Positions 53,556-62,855 of a stretch of DNA of 64,000 bases are shown here, piece by piece (within the stretch, counting starts at the first letter, position 1; every line of letters begins with the position of its first letter). Made by a program: the position numbers and the translations under genes. The stretch is taken from assembly GCF_902459665.1 (NCBI RefSeq), contig NZ_CABPSL010000023.1, positions 1 through 64,000 of the forward strand, in the 5' to 3' direction. The notes beneath the pieces are model-generated. The model saw nothing but the letters and a program-made list of their open reading frames with translations. It was not told the DNA's origin and did no database searches. This stretch comes from Pandoraea cepalis (GTDB taxonomy: Bacteria; Pseudomonadota; Gammaproteobacteria; Burkholderiales; Burkholderiaceae).

Positions 53556-54212
53556 TCAGGCGGCGCGCTGGTTCGGTAGGAGTGCCCCGAACAGGCGGCG
53601 GGCAGTGCGAAGCTGACGCTTGACCGCGTAATCGAAGGCGGCGACCTGCTCCTGCATCATTTCCGAGAGCATCGACTGCGTGTCGGCGGGGGGCAGGCTC
53701 AGATAACCGTCGGCCTCGCCGTAAGCGTAGTTGATTTCCATGCCGGCCTTCTTCGCGATGCGCATCATGCGGGCATTGCGCGAGAGGCAGTGCATGTAAA
53801 GCGTGTCGACGCGCTGGTTGCGGCAGTGGATCGTGGCGCGTTCGAACAGACGCGAGCCAATCCCGCGGCCACGGGCCGATTCGAGCACCGAGACCCCGAA
53901 TTCGGCGACACGCCCGTTCTGGCCTTCCGGCAGATGCGCAACATGAGCGACCGCCACGAGGGCCAGATTGTCGTCGTACACGCCAAAAACGCTGTCGCGC
54001 GAGAAGTCGAGGCTGGCGACGTAACGAGTGATCACGTCATCGGTGACGATCTGGCCGAAACGCAGCAGACGGTCTTCTTCGCCGAGGGCCAGGAAGTGGC
54101 GCTGGAGTCGATGGATGTCGCCGGAGGTCAGCTCACGAATCAGCACGCTCGACCGCTCGTTGGCGGCAACCGTCGCGCGTGCGACGTCGGGCGTGGGGTT
54201 CGGGGCAGTCAT
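53556..54212 (-). CDS. GNAT-family N-acetyltransferase
   Basis: This 218-residue acetyl-CoA-dependent acyltransferase has the GNAT fold between about residues 24 and 165. The acetyl-CoA loop is ESARGRGIGSRLFERA (Q/RxxGxG/A), preceded by the beta-4 strand VAEFGVSVLE, with C-terminal YMHCLSRNARMMRIAKKAGM typical of the RimI-like end. The C-terminal 45 residues are a helical extension not part of the core. The acceptor cannot be predicted. The gene lies alone between terminators. Confidence 0.85.
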   Translation of the reverse strand: MTAPNPTPDVARATVAANERSSVLIRELTSGDIHRLQRHFLALGEEDRLLRFGQIVTDDVITRYVASLDFSRDSVFGVYDDNLALVAVAHVAHLPEGQNGRVAEFGVSVLESARGRGIGSRLFERATIHCRNQRVDTLYMHCLSRNARMMRIAKKAGMEINYAYGEADGYLSLPPADTQSMLSEMMQEQVAAFDYAVKRQLRTARRLFGALLPNQRAA

Positions 54213-54405
54213 GGCGCAATCCTTGGGTATTCTTTAGTGCGTGCACTGGATTGTGCGACGCAAAAGAATTATACCTGATTGGCTAGGTGAAAACCCTAGT
54301 TTGTGGCGGGAGTGTCTGGAGGGAAGTGTCTAAGTCGCTGAAGAGCCGCGCCGTTTCTCGATGTCACCCCCAATGACGTTCGACGATAAGTTGCTGCGAA
54401 GCAAC

Positions 54406-54434
54406 AAAAAAGGGCGATGCATCGCCCTTTTTTT
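54406..54434 (-). terminator. Terminator of paaR (palindromic hairpin)
   Basis: GGGCGATG (54412-54419) and CATCGCCC (54420-54427) form a perfect inverted repeat flanked by six A residues on the left and seven T residues on the right, so it can terminate in either direction. It lies just after the minus-strand paaR gene. Confidence 0.88.
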
Positions 54435-54453
54435 GAAAGTGAGTGACTACTGG

Positions 54454-55110
54454 CTAAGCGCGCGATGGCGCCGCTGCTGCGGGGATGGCGGCTTCGATCC
54501 CGCCCGGCAGCGGGGTGACGAGGCCGTGCTCGAGCACGGCGATCACCTCGTTGGCGAAATCGCGATACCGCATGCGACCGCCGGGCTTGAGCCATGTGAA
54601 GGTCCAGTTGATCATGCCGAACAGCATCATCGTGAGTGCCGTCTGGTTGTGCTTGGTCACCCGGTCAGGGAACGCTCGCGAGAGTTGACGGGCAAACGCC
54701 GCGACCACGTCACGCTGACGATTGAGCACGATCTCCCGTTGCTCGTCGTTGAGAAACTTCACGTCGTTGAGCAGTGCAATATGACGCGTCTGCGACGTCT
54801 CGTACTCATCGAGAAAGGCGCGGATCAGTTCATGGAACGTATCGCGCTCGGACAGCCCGCGGCGTTGGCCGAGCGCCTCGACCTCGGTGACGATCAGCAT
54901 CAAGCGCTTGGTGTAGCGCTCGAGCAGATCGAACAGGATGGCGTCCTTGCTCGCGTAATAGTGATACAACCGGGCCTTCGACGTGCCGCACGCGGCAGCC
55001 AGTTCGGACATCGAGGCGCTCGGATAACTCGCGTGTGCGAATGCTTCGGCGGCGACATCGAGAATCTGTTCGCGCTGCGATTCGTGATCGGGCGCTTTGG
55101 TACGTGCCAT
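54454..55110 (-). CDS. paaR: TetR-family repressor of phenylacetate degradation
   Basis: This 218-residue TetR regulator has an N-terminal helix-turn-helix (about residues 12-58; AAEAFAHASYPSASMSELAAACGTSKARLYHYYASKDAIL) and a helical ligand domain. In Burkholderia cenocepacia the orthologous PaaR represses paa genes and is released by phenylacetyl-CoA. Here it lies in the same position, downstream of paaABCDE and a DUF1835 gene on the same strand. The perfect palindrome in the paaA promoter is its likely operator. Confidence 0.85.
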   Translation of the reverse strand: MARTKAPDHESQREQILDVAAEAFAHASYPSASMSELAAACGTSKARLYHYYASKDAILFDLLERYTKRLMLIVTEVEALGQRRGLSERDTFHELIRAFLDEYETSQTRHIALLNDVKFLNDEQREIVLNRQRDVVAAFARQLSRAFPDRVTKHNQTALTMMLFGMINWTFTWLKPGGRMRYRDFANEVIAVLEHGLVTPLPGGIEAAIPAAAAPSRA

Positions 55111-55119
55111 AAACGGGGG

Positions 55120-55908
55120 TTACTCCAGTCGTAGATCGCACGCGGCGGGCGCCGTGGTGTCGCCGCGCAACGCGAGCCGGCCTGCCGCGCCGAGTTCGCG
55201 GCAGCGCCACAGCAGAAAACTGTCGGTCGCAAAAAAACCTTCGAAGCGCGGCATTGCCTCGCCGAGAAAGGCGGCCATGGGCGTCCATGCGACGGGCGCC
55301 AGGCCGAGAATCTGGTCATCGATTTCGCCGAACGTCGCGCCTTCGAACGTGTTGTTCACCCAGCGGCGGACCTGTGTGTTCGCCTGCTTGAGCGCGCGCC
55401 ATTCCAACGACAGACGGCCAATGCGCAGCAGCGAAATCGGGGCGATACGTGCAAATCGCTCGGCCAGCACCTCTGGCGCGTACATGCCGACGCTCGTCCG
55501 TCGCGTGGCGTCCTGCGCGGACCCGGACGCCGCCAGATCGCTGCCACGCAACACGATCTCGTTCAGGCGTGCGGGCGTATTGCGCAACATGAAGGCCACG
55601 CGTCGCAGCGTGAGCTGGTCCGACGCACTGTCCCCATGCCAGCAGACCACCGCACTGTCGCCCTCGACCAAGCGTTGCAGCGACGCCAGTTCCTCGCGCA
55701 ATTCCCCCGCGTAGTCGCGCCCGGCAGACGGCAGCACGCGTTGCCAGAATGCCGCCCGCTGCCGCTCGTTCTCGTCGATCTCGCGCAGCGGACCAATGGC
55801 CAGATCGTCACGCAGAACAAGCACGGGATCGGCGCGAAGCGCTTGCGCCATCGCCGCGCGCAACTGCTGCGCGGCGATATCGCCACAGACGACATGGATG
55901 GTATTCAT
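55120..55908 (-). CDS. DUF1835 domain protein of the paa locus
   Basis: This 262-residue protein has an N-terminal DUF1835 domain (about 1-125; INTIHVVCGDI-like start, VCWHGDSASDQLTLRRVAFML contains the WxG and SxxDxxxL pattern) and a C-terminal part of the DUF3658 kind. The biochemical function is unknown. It is kept between paaE and paaR in Burkholderia as well, which argues for a role linked to phenylacetate metabolism or the repressor. I chose the ATG at 55908, which gives the family start MNTIHVVCGD; the frame extends 28 codons upstream. Confidence 0.8.
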   Translation of the reverse strand: MNTIHVVCGDIAAQQLRAAMAQALRADPVLVLRDDLAIGPLREIDENERQRAAFWQRVLPSAGRDYAGELREELASLQRLVEGDSAVVCWHGDSASDQLTLRRVAFMLRNTPARLNEIVLRGSDLAASGSAQDATRRTSVGMYAPEVLAERFARIAPISLLRIGRLSLEWRALKQANTQVRRWVNNTFEGATFGEIDDQILGLAPVAWTPMAAFLGEAMPRFEGFFATDSFLLWRCRELGAAGRLALRGDTTAPAACDLRLE

Positions 55909-56121
55909 GCCCGCTAGTTTACGGTATTCCCGCAACCTCGGGTTGACGCTCCCGTAATGCCCGAAATAATCGGGACATTGCCGGGATTTCACGCCTGTTC
56001 CCGCCGTGTTGACGTAGTGTTCGCACGACTTGGCAAACAGGCGTTCGATCCGCCGGCTCCGCTGTCGCGGCTCCGGCGAGTCGAATGCTCAACGCAGATT
56101 CAACGTAGATTCGGCGCGGGT

Positions 56122-57210
56122 TCAGCGCTCGTCGTAGCTCACCACAACGCGTTCCGTGAGGGGCCGTGCCTGGCACGTCAACACGAAACCTTGCTCGACT
56201 TCGTAGTCTTCCAGCGTGTAGTTCTTGTCCATCGCCACTTCGCCCTCGAGCACCTTGGCGCGGCACGTGCAGCACACGCCGCCCTTGCAGGCGTACGGCA
56301 GCGACAGACCGGCGGCAAGACCGGTATCCAGGATGCTCTGGCCCTCATACGGCTGACGCAGGCGGCGCTCCTTGCCGTCCATGACGACGACCAGCTCCGC
56401 CATCGGCGTATCGTCGGTGATGACGACCGGCTTCGCAGCGACCTGCGGCGTCGGTACGCCGAACCGTTCGACATGAATCTTCTCTTTGGCCACACCGGCG
56501 GCATGGAGCGCGGCTTCGGCGGCGTCCATCATCGGGCCCGGGCCACAGATGAACGCTTCGTCGATACTCGATGCCGGGATGAGCGTCTCAAGGAAAGCGG
56601 TGCACTTGTCCTGGTTGAGCAGGCCGTTGAACAGTTCCACCTCCTGCGCTTCGTCCGAGAGTACGTGATACAGACGCAAGCGGCCCAGATAGGTGTTCTT
56701 CAGGTCTTCGAGCGCTTCGGCGAACATGATGGCGGGCACCGCGCGGTTACCGTAGACCAGAGTGAACTGGCTGTGCGGCTCGGCGGCCAGCGTCGTCTTG
56801 ATGAGCGCGAGCATCGGCGTGATGCCCGAGCCGCCGGCGAAGCCGACATAGTGCTTTGTGTGGTCGGCCGACAGACGCGTGAAGAAACGGCCATCCGGCG
56901 TCATCACGTCGATCTGTTGCCCCGGCTTCAACTGATCGTTCGCGAAGTTCGAGAACTTGCCGCCCGGCACGCGCTTGATGCCCACGCGCAGTTCGCCCGT
57001 GGCATCGTAGTCGGGCACGCCGACGCAGATCGAGTAGGAGCGACGCGCTTCTTCGCCGTCGATCTCGGTCTTGAGCGTGAGGAACTGCCCTTGCGTGAAG
57101 CGATACGCGTCGCGCAACGCGTCCGGCACCGTGAAGGCGATGGAGATGGCGTCGGCGGTCTCGGGCCGGATTTCGCGGATGGTCAGCGAATGGAATTGCG
57201 GGGTCGTCAT
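56122..57210 (-). CDS. paaE: Phenylacetyl-CoA epoxidase reductase subunit PaaE
   Basis: This 362-residue iron-sulfur flavoprotein passes electrons from NADPH to the di-iron PaaA. It has an FNR-like FAD domain (about 10-110; RRSYSICVG), a nucleotide domain (about 115-235; FAGGSGITPMLALIK and CGPGPMMDA) and a C-terminal plant-type 2Fe-2S domain with the cysteines of CKGGVCCTCRAK and a fourth in FVLTCQA. All are intact. The ATG at 57210 is preceded by AGGAAG and gives the normal start. It is the last subunit gene of the epoxidase operon. Confidence 0.95.
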   Translation of the reverse strand: MTTPQFHSLTIREIRPETADAISIAFTVPDALRDAYRFTQGQFLTLKTEIDGEEARRSYSICVGVPDYDATGELRVGIKRVPGGKFSNFANDQLKPGQQIDVMTPDGRFFTRLSADHTKHYVGFAGGSGITPMLALIKTTLAAEPHSQFTLVYGNRAVPAIMFAEALEDLKNTYLGRLRLYHVLSDEAQEVELFNGLLNQDKCTAFLETLIPASSIDEAFICGPGPMMDAAEAALHAAGVAKEKIHVERFGVPTPQVAAKPVVITDDTPMAELVVVMDGKERRLRQPYEGQSILDTGLAAGLSLPYACKGGVCCTCRAKVLEGEVAMDKNYTLEDYEVEQGFVLTCQARPLTERVVVSYDER

Positions 57211-57295
57211 CGTGGGCTTCCTTGATGCTCGGGTGCGGTTGCCGCCGGGCAAAGTGTCGGCATCGCTACGCGCGAAGCCGGATCAATCGGGTCAA

Positions 57296-57928
57296 TCAAT
57301 AGGGCTTGAAATAGTCGAACGGCTCGCGGCACGTACGGCAACGGTAATGCGCTTTGCAGGCCGTCGAACCGAATGCGGATACCACTTCGGTGTCGGACGA
57401 GCCGCAATGCGGGCACGTCACGCCGTCTTTCGGGCGGCCGTAGAACGTGATCTTGCGGGGCGCGTCGGCGGCCACGGCGTGCGTGCCCGTGGGCGGCGCA
57501 ATGCCATAGCCGCGCAGCTTTTCGCGCGCCTCGGGGCTGATCCAGTCGGTCGTCCAGGCGGGGGCGAGCACCGTCGTGACGTGCCACGGACCGAGGCCCG
57601 CGCGCGTCATGGCGGCGTCGATGTCCTCGGCGATCTGTTGCATCGCCGGGCAACCCGAGTACGTCGGCGTAATCACGATCTCGAATGCCGCGCTACCGCT
57701 GGCGTTTGTGACGACGCGCACGTCGCGCAGGATGCCGAGTTCACGAATCGACACAACCGGAATCTCCGGATCGGGCACCGCTTCGAGCGTCTGCCATGCG
57801 AGCGGCAGCGACGCCTCCGAGGCCGGCGTCAGCACGTCGGGCGCAACGGGGGGAGTGAGCGGCAGATTCATGGTCGTATCGGCGAAGTGAGCGACGAAGG
57901 GAGCGGCGAGCGAATTCATCGTAGGCAT
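57296..57928 (-). CDS. paaD: Phenylacetate degradation protein PaaD (Fe-S assembly type)
   Basis: This 210-residue protein of the DUF59/MIP18 family is needed for phenylacetyl-CoA epoxidase activity, probably by aiding iron-sulfur or di-iron site maturation. The DUF59 domain is seen at about residues 45-110 (PDPEIPVVSIRELGILRDV; ITPTYSGCPAM with the conserved cysteine). A C-terminal zinc-ribbon holds CPHCGS and CRTC. It lies between paaC and paaE. The first 40 residues are variable, so the exact start among several ATG codons is uncertain. Confidence 0.93.
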   Translation of the reverse strand: MPTMNSLAAPFVAHFADTTMNLPLTPPVAPDVLTPASEASLPLAWQTLEAVPDPEIPVVSIRELGILRDVRVVTNASGSAAFEIVITPTYSGCPAMQQIAEDIDAAMTRAGLGPWHVTTVLAPAWTTDWISPEAREKLRGYGIAPPTGTHAVAADAPRKITFYGRPKDGVTCPHCGSSDTEVVSAFGSTACKAHYRCRTCREPFDYFKPY

Positions 57929-57950
57929 GACGTGCGCGGCGAGCGGCGGC

Positions 57951-58754
57951 TTACCAGGTCGCGCCGGGATGCTGGCGAGCCAGCCCCTGCATCTCGCCGA
58001 GCAGATAGCTCATGTGCTCGGAGTGACGACCGAACTTGCCCGTGCTCTCGAACGCGCCGCCGACCGGTGCGTCGAGCGTGGCTTCTTGCAGCGCGTCGCT
58101 CACCGTGGCTTGCCACGTGTCCTTCAGGCTGGCCATCGCGACGCCGGTGCCGGCGGTGGCCACGGCGTCTTCCAGCGCGTCCGGCTTGAAGATCTCGTTC
58201 ATGTACGGCATCAGATAGTCGAGCGCGGCTTGCGCGCGGCGGTGCGATTCCTCGGTGCCGTCGCCGAAGCGCACCAGCCAGTCGCGCGCGTGGTGCAGGT
58301 GGTAATGCGCTTCCTTGACCGACTTGGCGGCGATGGCGGCGAGGTCCGGATCCATCGACTGCGTGAGGGCTTGCCACACTTCGACCATCAGGGCCGAGTA
58401 GAGGAAGTTGCGCACGATGGTCACGGCGTAGTCGCGCTCGGCGGCCGTCGTGCCGGCGGTCGGACCGTAGTGGGGCAGTTCGACGAGCGTCCAGTTGCGG
58501 AACGCGAATTCGTCGCGCCAGAAGGCGTAATCGTCTTCCTGTTTCGCGATGCCGGTCAGCGCGGTGTCGATCTTGGCGGCATGCTGATACAGCATGCGTG
58601 CCTGACCGATGAGATCGAGGCTCAGGTTGGTGAGCGCAATGTCTTCTTCCAGCACGGGGCCGTGACCGCACCATTCCGCATTGCGCTGACCGAGGATCAG
58701 CGCGTTGTCGGCGAGGCGCAGCAGATAGGACAAATGTTCCTGCGTCGGTTTCAT
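57951..58754 (-). CDS. paaC: Phenylacetyl-CoA epoxidase structural subunit PaaC
   Basis: This 267-residue helical protein has a ferritin-like fold but lacks a functional di-iron site; it forms the structural heterodimer with PaaA. Typical segments are LSYLLRLADNALILGQRNAEWCGHGP, LTNLSLDLIGQARMLYQHAA and EAHYHLHHARDWLVRFGDGT. The ATG at 58754 gives the family start MKPTQEHLSYLL. It is spaced 22 bp from paaD and 49 bp from paaB. Confidence 0.94.
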   Translation of the reverse strand: MKPTQEHLSYLLRLADNALILGQRNAEWCGHGPVLEEDIALTNLSLDLIGQARMLYQHAAKIDTALTGIAKQEDDYAFWRDEFAFRNWTLVELPHYGPTAGTTAAERDYAVTIVRNFLYSALMVEVWQALTQSMDPDLAAIAAKSVKEAHYHLHHARDWLVRFGDGTEESHRRAQAALDYLMPYMNEIFKPDALEDAVATAGTGVAMASLKDTWQATVSDALQEATLDAPVGGAFESTGKFGRHSEHMSYLLGEMQGLARQHPGATW

Positions 58755-58803
58755 GTTCTGGGGTCTCGCATGGGGCGCGCCGATCAACGCGGCGCGCTGC
58801 CGC

Positions 58804-59100
58804 TTACATGTGGTTCACTTCTTCCGGCAACTGGTAGAAGGTCGGATGGCGGTAGATCTTGTCGGCGGCCGGATCGAACAGCTCGGCCTTGTCTTCGGGG
58901 GCCGACGCCGTGATGGCGGCGGACGGCACGACCCAAAGGCTCACCCCTTCCTGGCGGCGCGTGTAGACGTCGCGCGCCATATGCAACGCCATCTCGGCGT
59001 CCGCGGCGTGCAGGCTGCCGCAGTGTTTGTGTTCGAGGCCCATCTTGCTGCGCACGAACACTTCCCAGAGGGGCCATTCCTTGCTGCTTGCTTGCGTCAT
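58804..59100 (-). CDS. paaB: Phenylacetyl-CoA epoxidase subunit PaaB
   Basis: This 98-residue small subunit bridges PaaAC heterodimers in the epoxidase complex. WPLWEVFVRSKMGLEHKHCGSLHAADAEMALHMARDVYTRRQEG and the ending KIYRHPTFYQLPEEVNHM are nearly invariant family features. The start at 59100 is standard. Confidence 0.96.
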   Translation of the reverse strand: MTQASSKEWPLWEVFVRSKMGLEHKHCGSLHAADAEMALHMARDVYTRRQEGVSLWVVPSAAITASAPEDKAELFDPAADKIYRHPTFYQLPEEVNHM

Positions 59101-59151
59101 GATCGTTCCTGATGTCTTGTAAGGGGCTGCCGGTGACTGGGCGCGTGCGGC

Positions 59152-60159
59152 TCAGGCGGCTTGCTTCTCGGCACGCTGGCGTTGTTTGGCGGCGTGCGCC
59201 AGGGCGGCATCGCGCACCCAGGCGCCTTTTTCGTGGGCGGCCACGCGCGTGCCGACACGTTCCTTGTTGCACGGGCCGTCGCCGCCGACCACGCGCCAGA
59301 ATTCGCTCCAGTCGATCTCGCCGTAGTCGTGTGCCTTGCGGGCCTCGTTCCACTTCAGATCCGGATCGGGAAAGCTCACGCCGAGCACCTTGGCCTGTTC
59401 GACGGCGGCGTCGACGAATTTCTGACGCAGATCGTCGTTCGAAATGCGCTTGATGCCCCACTGCATGGTTTGCGTGCTGTGGATCGAGTCCTTGTCGCTC
59501 GGGCCGAACATCATCAGCACCGGCCACCACCAGCGGTTCACGGCTTCCTGAACCATGTCGCGTTGGGCTTGCGTGCCGCTCATCATTGAGAGCAGGGCGT
59601 CGAAACCCTGACGCTGGTGGAACGACTCTTCCTTGCACACGCGGATCATGGCCCGCGCATACGGGCCGTAGGAGCAGCGGCACAGCGGTACCTGGTTCAT
59701 GATGGCGGCGCCGTCGACGAGCCAGCCGATCACGCCGACATCGGCCCAGGTGAGCGTCGGGTAATTGAAGATGCTGGAGTACTTGGCCTTGCCCGAGTGC
59801 AGCGCGTCGATCATCTGGTCGCGCGACGTGCCGAGCGTTTCGGCGGCGGAATACAGATAGAGGCCGTGGCCGGCTTCGTCCTGCACCTTGGCGAGCAGGA
59901 TGGCCTTGCGCTTGAGGCTGGGCGCGCGCGAGATCCAGTTGCCTTCCGGCAGCATGCCGACGACTTCCGAGTGCGCGTGCTGCGAGATCTGGCGCACGAG
60001 CGTCTTGCGGTACTCGGCGGGCATGTAGTCCTGCGGCTCGATCTTCTGATCGGCGGCGACGCGGGCGTCGAAGCGGGCTTGTTGTGCCTGCTCCGCCTCG
60101 CTCAGGGCGCGCACACCCTTGGGGCTGTTGCCGGCCAGGTCGATGGCTTGCGTATACAT
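59152..60159 (-). CDS. paaA: Phenylacetyl-CoA epoxidase catalytic subunit PaaA
   Basis: This 335-residue di-iron oxygenase subunit epoxidises the ring of phenylacetyl-CoA, the first committed step of aerobic phenylacetate breakdown. The carboxylate-bridged iron ligands are in [14 protein letters not shown] (E and H) and [11 protein letters not shown] (E and H), with the first glutamate in the preceding helix [10 protein letters not shown] region. The ATG at 60159 gives the family start [10 protein letters not shown]; the frame extends 7 codons further. It is the first gene of the operon, about 33 nt downstream of the predicted transcription start. Confidence 0.96.
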   Translation of the reverse strand: MYTQAIDLAGNSPKGVRALSEAEQAQQARFDARVAADQKIEPQDYMPAEYRKTLVRQISQHAHSEVVGMLPEGNWISRAPSLKRKAILLAKVQDEAGHGLYLYSAAETLGTSRDQMIDALHSGKAKYSSIFNYPTLTWADVGVIGWLVDGAAIMNQVPLCRCSYGPYARAMIRVCKEESFHQRQGFDALLSMMSGTQAQRDMVQEAVNRWWWPVLMMFGPSDKDSIHSTQTMQWGIKRISNDDLRQKFVDAAVEQAKVLGVSFPDPDLKWNEARKAHDYGEIDWSEFWRVVGGDGPCNKERVGTRVAAHEKGAWVRDAALAHAAKQRQRAEKQAA

Positions 60160-60198
60160 AGAGGAAGGTCTCCGCGGCATGTGGGGATATGGAACGCA

Positions 60199-60226
60199 TT
60201 ATAAACCGACCGGCCGGTCGGTCAAT
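60199..60226 (-). promoter_or_regulatory. paaA promoter with PaaR operator overlapping the spacer
   Basis: On the minus strand a -35 TTGACC (60226-60221) and a perfect -10 TATAAT (60204-60199) are 16 bp apart. The perfect 18-bp palindrome ACCGACCGGCCGGTCGGT (60206-60223) fills nearly the whole spacer and overlaps the -35. A repressor bound there would block RNA polymerase. Its match to TetR-type operators and the linked paaR gene make PaaR the obvious ligand. Confidence 0.85.
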
Positions 60227-60374
60227 AAATGTTTTCCATGAGATGACGGAGATTGTTTGTTGCAGAGTATGGAGCGCCAGCGAAGGTGGGATTCGCCGCG
60301 CGCCGAAGGGGGGGGCGGGCGCGCGTGAGCGACTGGGGGGCGTGCGGTGACGCCGGAAAGCGAGAAGCGATGTC

Positions 60375-61316
60375 TCAGCTTGCGGATGCCGAGGCGCACC
60401 GCTTCAACGTCTCGACAAACGCCGCGGCGAGCGGCGACAGGGGATCGCCGCGGCGCCATGCCACGCCCATCGGCGCGGGCAGTGGTGGAGGGCGCAAAGG
60501 CAGAATCGTGACATCGCCCTTGTCGCGCAGGGCATGGGCCAGGCGGCTCGGCAGCGCGGTAATCGCGTTGCAGGTTTGCAGCATCCCGAGCGCGAGGGAG
60601 ACGGAAAACGCCTCGACGATCATGCCGGGCCCCGGCACGCCGTCCGCGAGAAATTGCGATTGCAGCGCGTGGCTGATCGGGGACTCCTTGGGCGGGAGCA
60701 GCCAGGGATAGCCGGCAACGTCGGGCCAGCCAAGTGCCGGCACTTGGGCAAGCGGATGCTCGCGACGGCAGATGACGAGCAGATCCTCATGGAACAGCGG
60801 TTCCAGTTCGACCGCGCTGCGAAAATACTCCGGCACCAGACGCCCCACGACCAGATCGAAGCTGCCATCGTGAAGCCCCGCGGCCAGCCCGAAGGAACCA
60901 CTCTCGCGCACAGTGATGACGCAACGCGGATGGGACTCGGCCAGCAATGCGATCGCCTGCGGCAGGAGGTGAGGCATGGCGATGAACAGGGCGCCGACGA
61001 CCAGGCTCTCGCGGTGCTCGTTCATCAGGTCTCGGAGCTCGTCCTCGGCCGAGCGGAGATTGCCAAGAATCATGCGGGCGTGGCGGGCCAGCGTCCGACC
61101 GAACGTCGTCGGCACCATGCCGGACGCGGTACGCTCGTAGAGCTTCACCCCCAGTAGGTCTTCCAGCGCAGCCAGTGTCTTGGAGAGCGCCGCGCGCGTG
61201 AGATTCAGGCGATCGGCGGCCTTCGTCAAGCTGTGCGTTTCATCGAGCACCGCCACGGCCTGGAGGTACTTGAGCTTGAGGCGCGACGGTGGCGCCTGAC
61301 CGGTTCTGACATTCAT
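60375..61316 (-). CDS. LysR-family transcriptional regulator
   Basis: This 313-residue regulator has a helix-turn-helix (about residues 14-70; SLTKAADRLNLTRAALSKTLAALEDLLGVKLYERT) and a GbpR/CbgR-like effector domain (FDLVVGRLVPEYF). It is divergent from the porin gene at 61727, which with the amidohydrolase behind it is the probable target. Two perfect palindromes lie in the gap (61335 and 61437). The extra residues before the helix-turn-helix are typical of the galactose-binding-regulator subgroup. Confidence 0.9.
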   Translation of the reverse strand: MNVRTGQAPPSRLKLKYLQAVAVLDETHSLTKAADRLNLTRAALSKTLAALEDLLGVKLYERTASGMVPTTFGRTLARHARMILGNLRSAEDELRDLMNEHRESLVVGALFIAMPHLLPQAIALLAESHPRCVITVRESGSFGLAAGLHDGSFDLVVGRLVPEYFRSAVELEPLFHEDLLVICRREHPLAQVPALGWPDVAGYPWLLPPKESPISHALQSQFLADGVPGPGMIVEAFSVSLALGMLQTCNAITALPSRLAHALRDKGDVTILPLRPPPLPAPMGVAWRRGDPLSPLAAAFVETLKRCASASAS

Positions 61317-61726
61317 TTTCGATCTCCATCAACGCGTTACCGGTAACGAGGCGACGGGCCCGTTCTGTACGTAGCGCACCCATGAGTCTCGCGCTATTGG
61401 CCCGCCATCGGCGCCCCCGACTGCGTCAGCCGTGCGTCAACCAATGGTTGATGGCTGATTCCAACAATTCACCTTCGCGGCAATGACCTGAACCTACACT
61501 GGCCTGCCAGACACCCGATGCGGTGTCGGGCGCAGGCGGTCGAGGCCATGCCCTTTCGTCTAATAATTTTAAGTGTCAATTATATAAGCATAAAAAATAA
61601 TCGCATTCACGCGTCCCGAACACAACTCAGGGAGACGGCGGATGCGAAGCGGGCTGGCCCTATCGGGCAAGGGCCTGCGCAAAACCTGTCCTTGCCACGC
61701 ATCCAGTTCAAATCAAGGGAGACAAC
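61317..61726. promoter_or_regulatory. Divergent control region of the LysR and porin genes
   Basis: This 410-bp gap has no gene. It contains CGTTACCGGTAACG (61335-61348), a perfect 14-bp palindrome 19 bp from the LysR start, and TCAACCA-A-TGGTTGA (61437-61451), a LysR-type dyad. An AT-rich stretch at 61560-61605 (AATTATATAAGC) is the likely porin promoter, leaving a leader of about 130 nt. The porin GTG is preceded by AAGGGAGA. Confidence 0.6.
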
Positions 61727-62827
61727 GTGAATCATCACGGCATTTGGGTACGTTCATTCATCGCCGCAGGCCTTCTGGGCGGTGCGCTCGCCAACCCTGC
61801 GCAGGCGCAGAGCCATATCGAGATCAGCGGACTGCTGGGCGCTGGCGTGGGCTACACGAGCAACGTTGGCGGCGGCGCTGCCGTCACGGCGAACCCTGGC
61901 GTTCTGCGGCCGAACGCCCTGATCTTTCGCGGCGATGAAGACCTCGGCGGCGGCGACCGTGCCGTGTTTTACCTCGGCTCGCTGTTCAGCATTGTCAACG
62001 GCAACGTGTTCGGCGGTCCGGGCAGTCTGTTTTCCCGCGAATCGTATGTCGGACTGGCGAATCGATACGGCACGGTGACCGTCGGGAATCAACGCGACTT
62101 CATGTTCGACAGCCTGACGTTGAACCGCTACCCGGGGAGCTTCTTCGAGGGATCCTACGCCGCCCATCAGGGGCCGTTCGCGAAGTTCGGCGTGTCGTAT
62201 TCCGCGCAAGGGTCGTTCGACTTCGATCGCGTGAATGGCGAGGCGATCGCCAACACCGTCAAATTCAAAAGCGCCGATTTCTCGGGCCTGACGTTCGGCG
62301 CGATGTACGGCTTCGGCGGCGTGCCCGGAAGTTTCGGCCGATCCTCCGCCACCAGTTTCGGCATCAATTACGACTACGCGAATGCTGGCATCGGTGCGGC
62401 GTACACGATGGTTAAGTCGCCACAAACGAACAACGGCAACGATGGCATCCGCAATATCGGTCTCGGGGTCCGCTATGGCTTCGGCAAGGTGTTGATCTCG
62501 GCACTTGCCACCCTGTCCCGAAACACGGCGACCGGGGCGCAGATCAACGCCTTCGACGTGAGCGTTGGATACGACTTCACCGCCGCGTGGTACGCGAGCG
62601 CGACGTATACGCACATGCGCGGCAACGCCCAGCTGAACGACAACCGCGCCAATCAACTCACGTCCCTTGTCGGCTACCGGCTGTCGAAGCGTACGACGCT
62701 GTACGTCGACGCCGCGCTGCAAATCGCTTCAGGCAACGGTGCGATGGCGCAGGTGAACGCGTCGGCCGGCCCTGCGAGCGGCGGTCACCAGTTCGTCAGT
62801 ACCGTCAGCATCCAACACACCTTTTGA
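61727..62827 (+). CDS. Gram-negative general porin
   Basis: This 366-residue outer-membrane trimeric porin starts at a GTG, with a signal peptide of about 27 residues (SFIAAGLLGGALANPAQAQ). The mature protein is a beta-barrel of alternating strands; the beta-proteobacterial porin features are HIEISGLLGAGVGYTSN at the start, FRGDEDLGGGDRAVFYLGSLF, SRESYVGLANRYGTVTVGNQRDF and the terminal phenylalanine in VSIQHTF needed for BAM recognition. It lies 28 bp before the amidohydrolase gene and probably lets that enzyme's substrate into the periplasm. Confidence 0.92.
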   Translation: MNHHGIWVRSFIAAGLLGGALANPAQAQSHIEISGLLGAGVGYTSNVGGGAAVTANPGVLRPNALIFRGDEDLGGGDRAVFYLGSLFSIVNGNVFGGPGSLFSRESYVGLANRYGTVTVGNQRDFMFDSLTLNRYPGSFFEGSYAAHQGPFAKFGVSYSAQGSFDFDRVNGEAIANTVKFKSADFSGLTFGAMYGFGGVPGSFGRSSATSFGINYDYANAGIGAAYTMVKSPQTNNGNDGIRNIGLGVRYGFGKVLISALATLSRNTATGAQINAFDVSVGYDFTAAWYASATYTHMRGNAQLNDNRANQLTSLVGYRLSKRTTLYVDAALQIASGNGAMAQVNASAGPASGGHQFVSTVSIQHTF

Positions 62828-62855
62828 CGCGTCGTCGCCCCCAAGGAGGTCTGAT

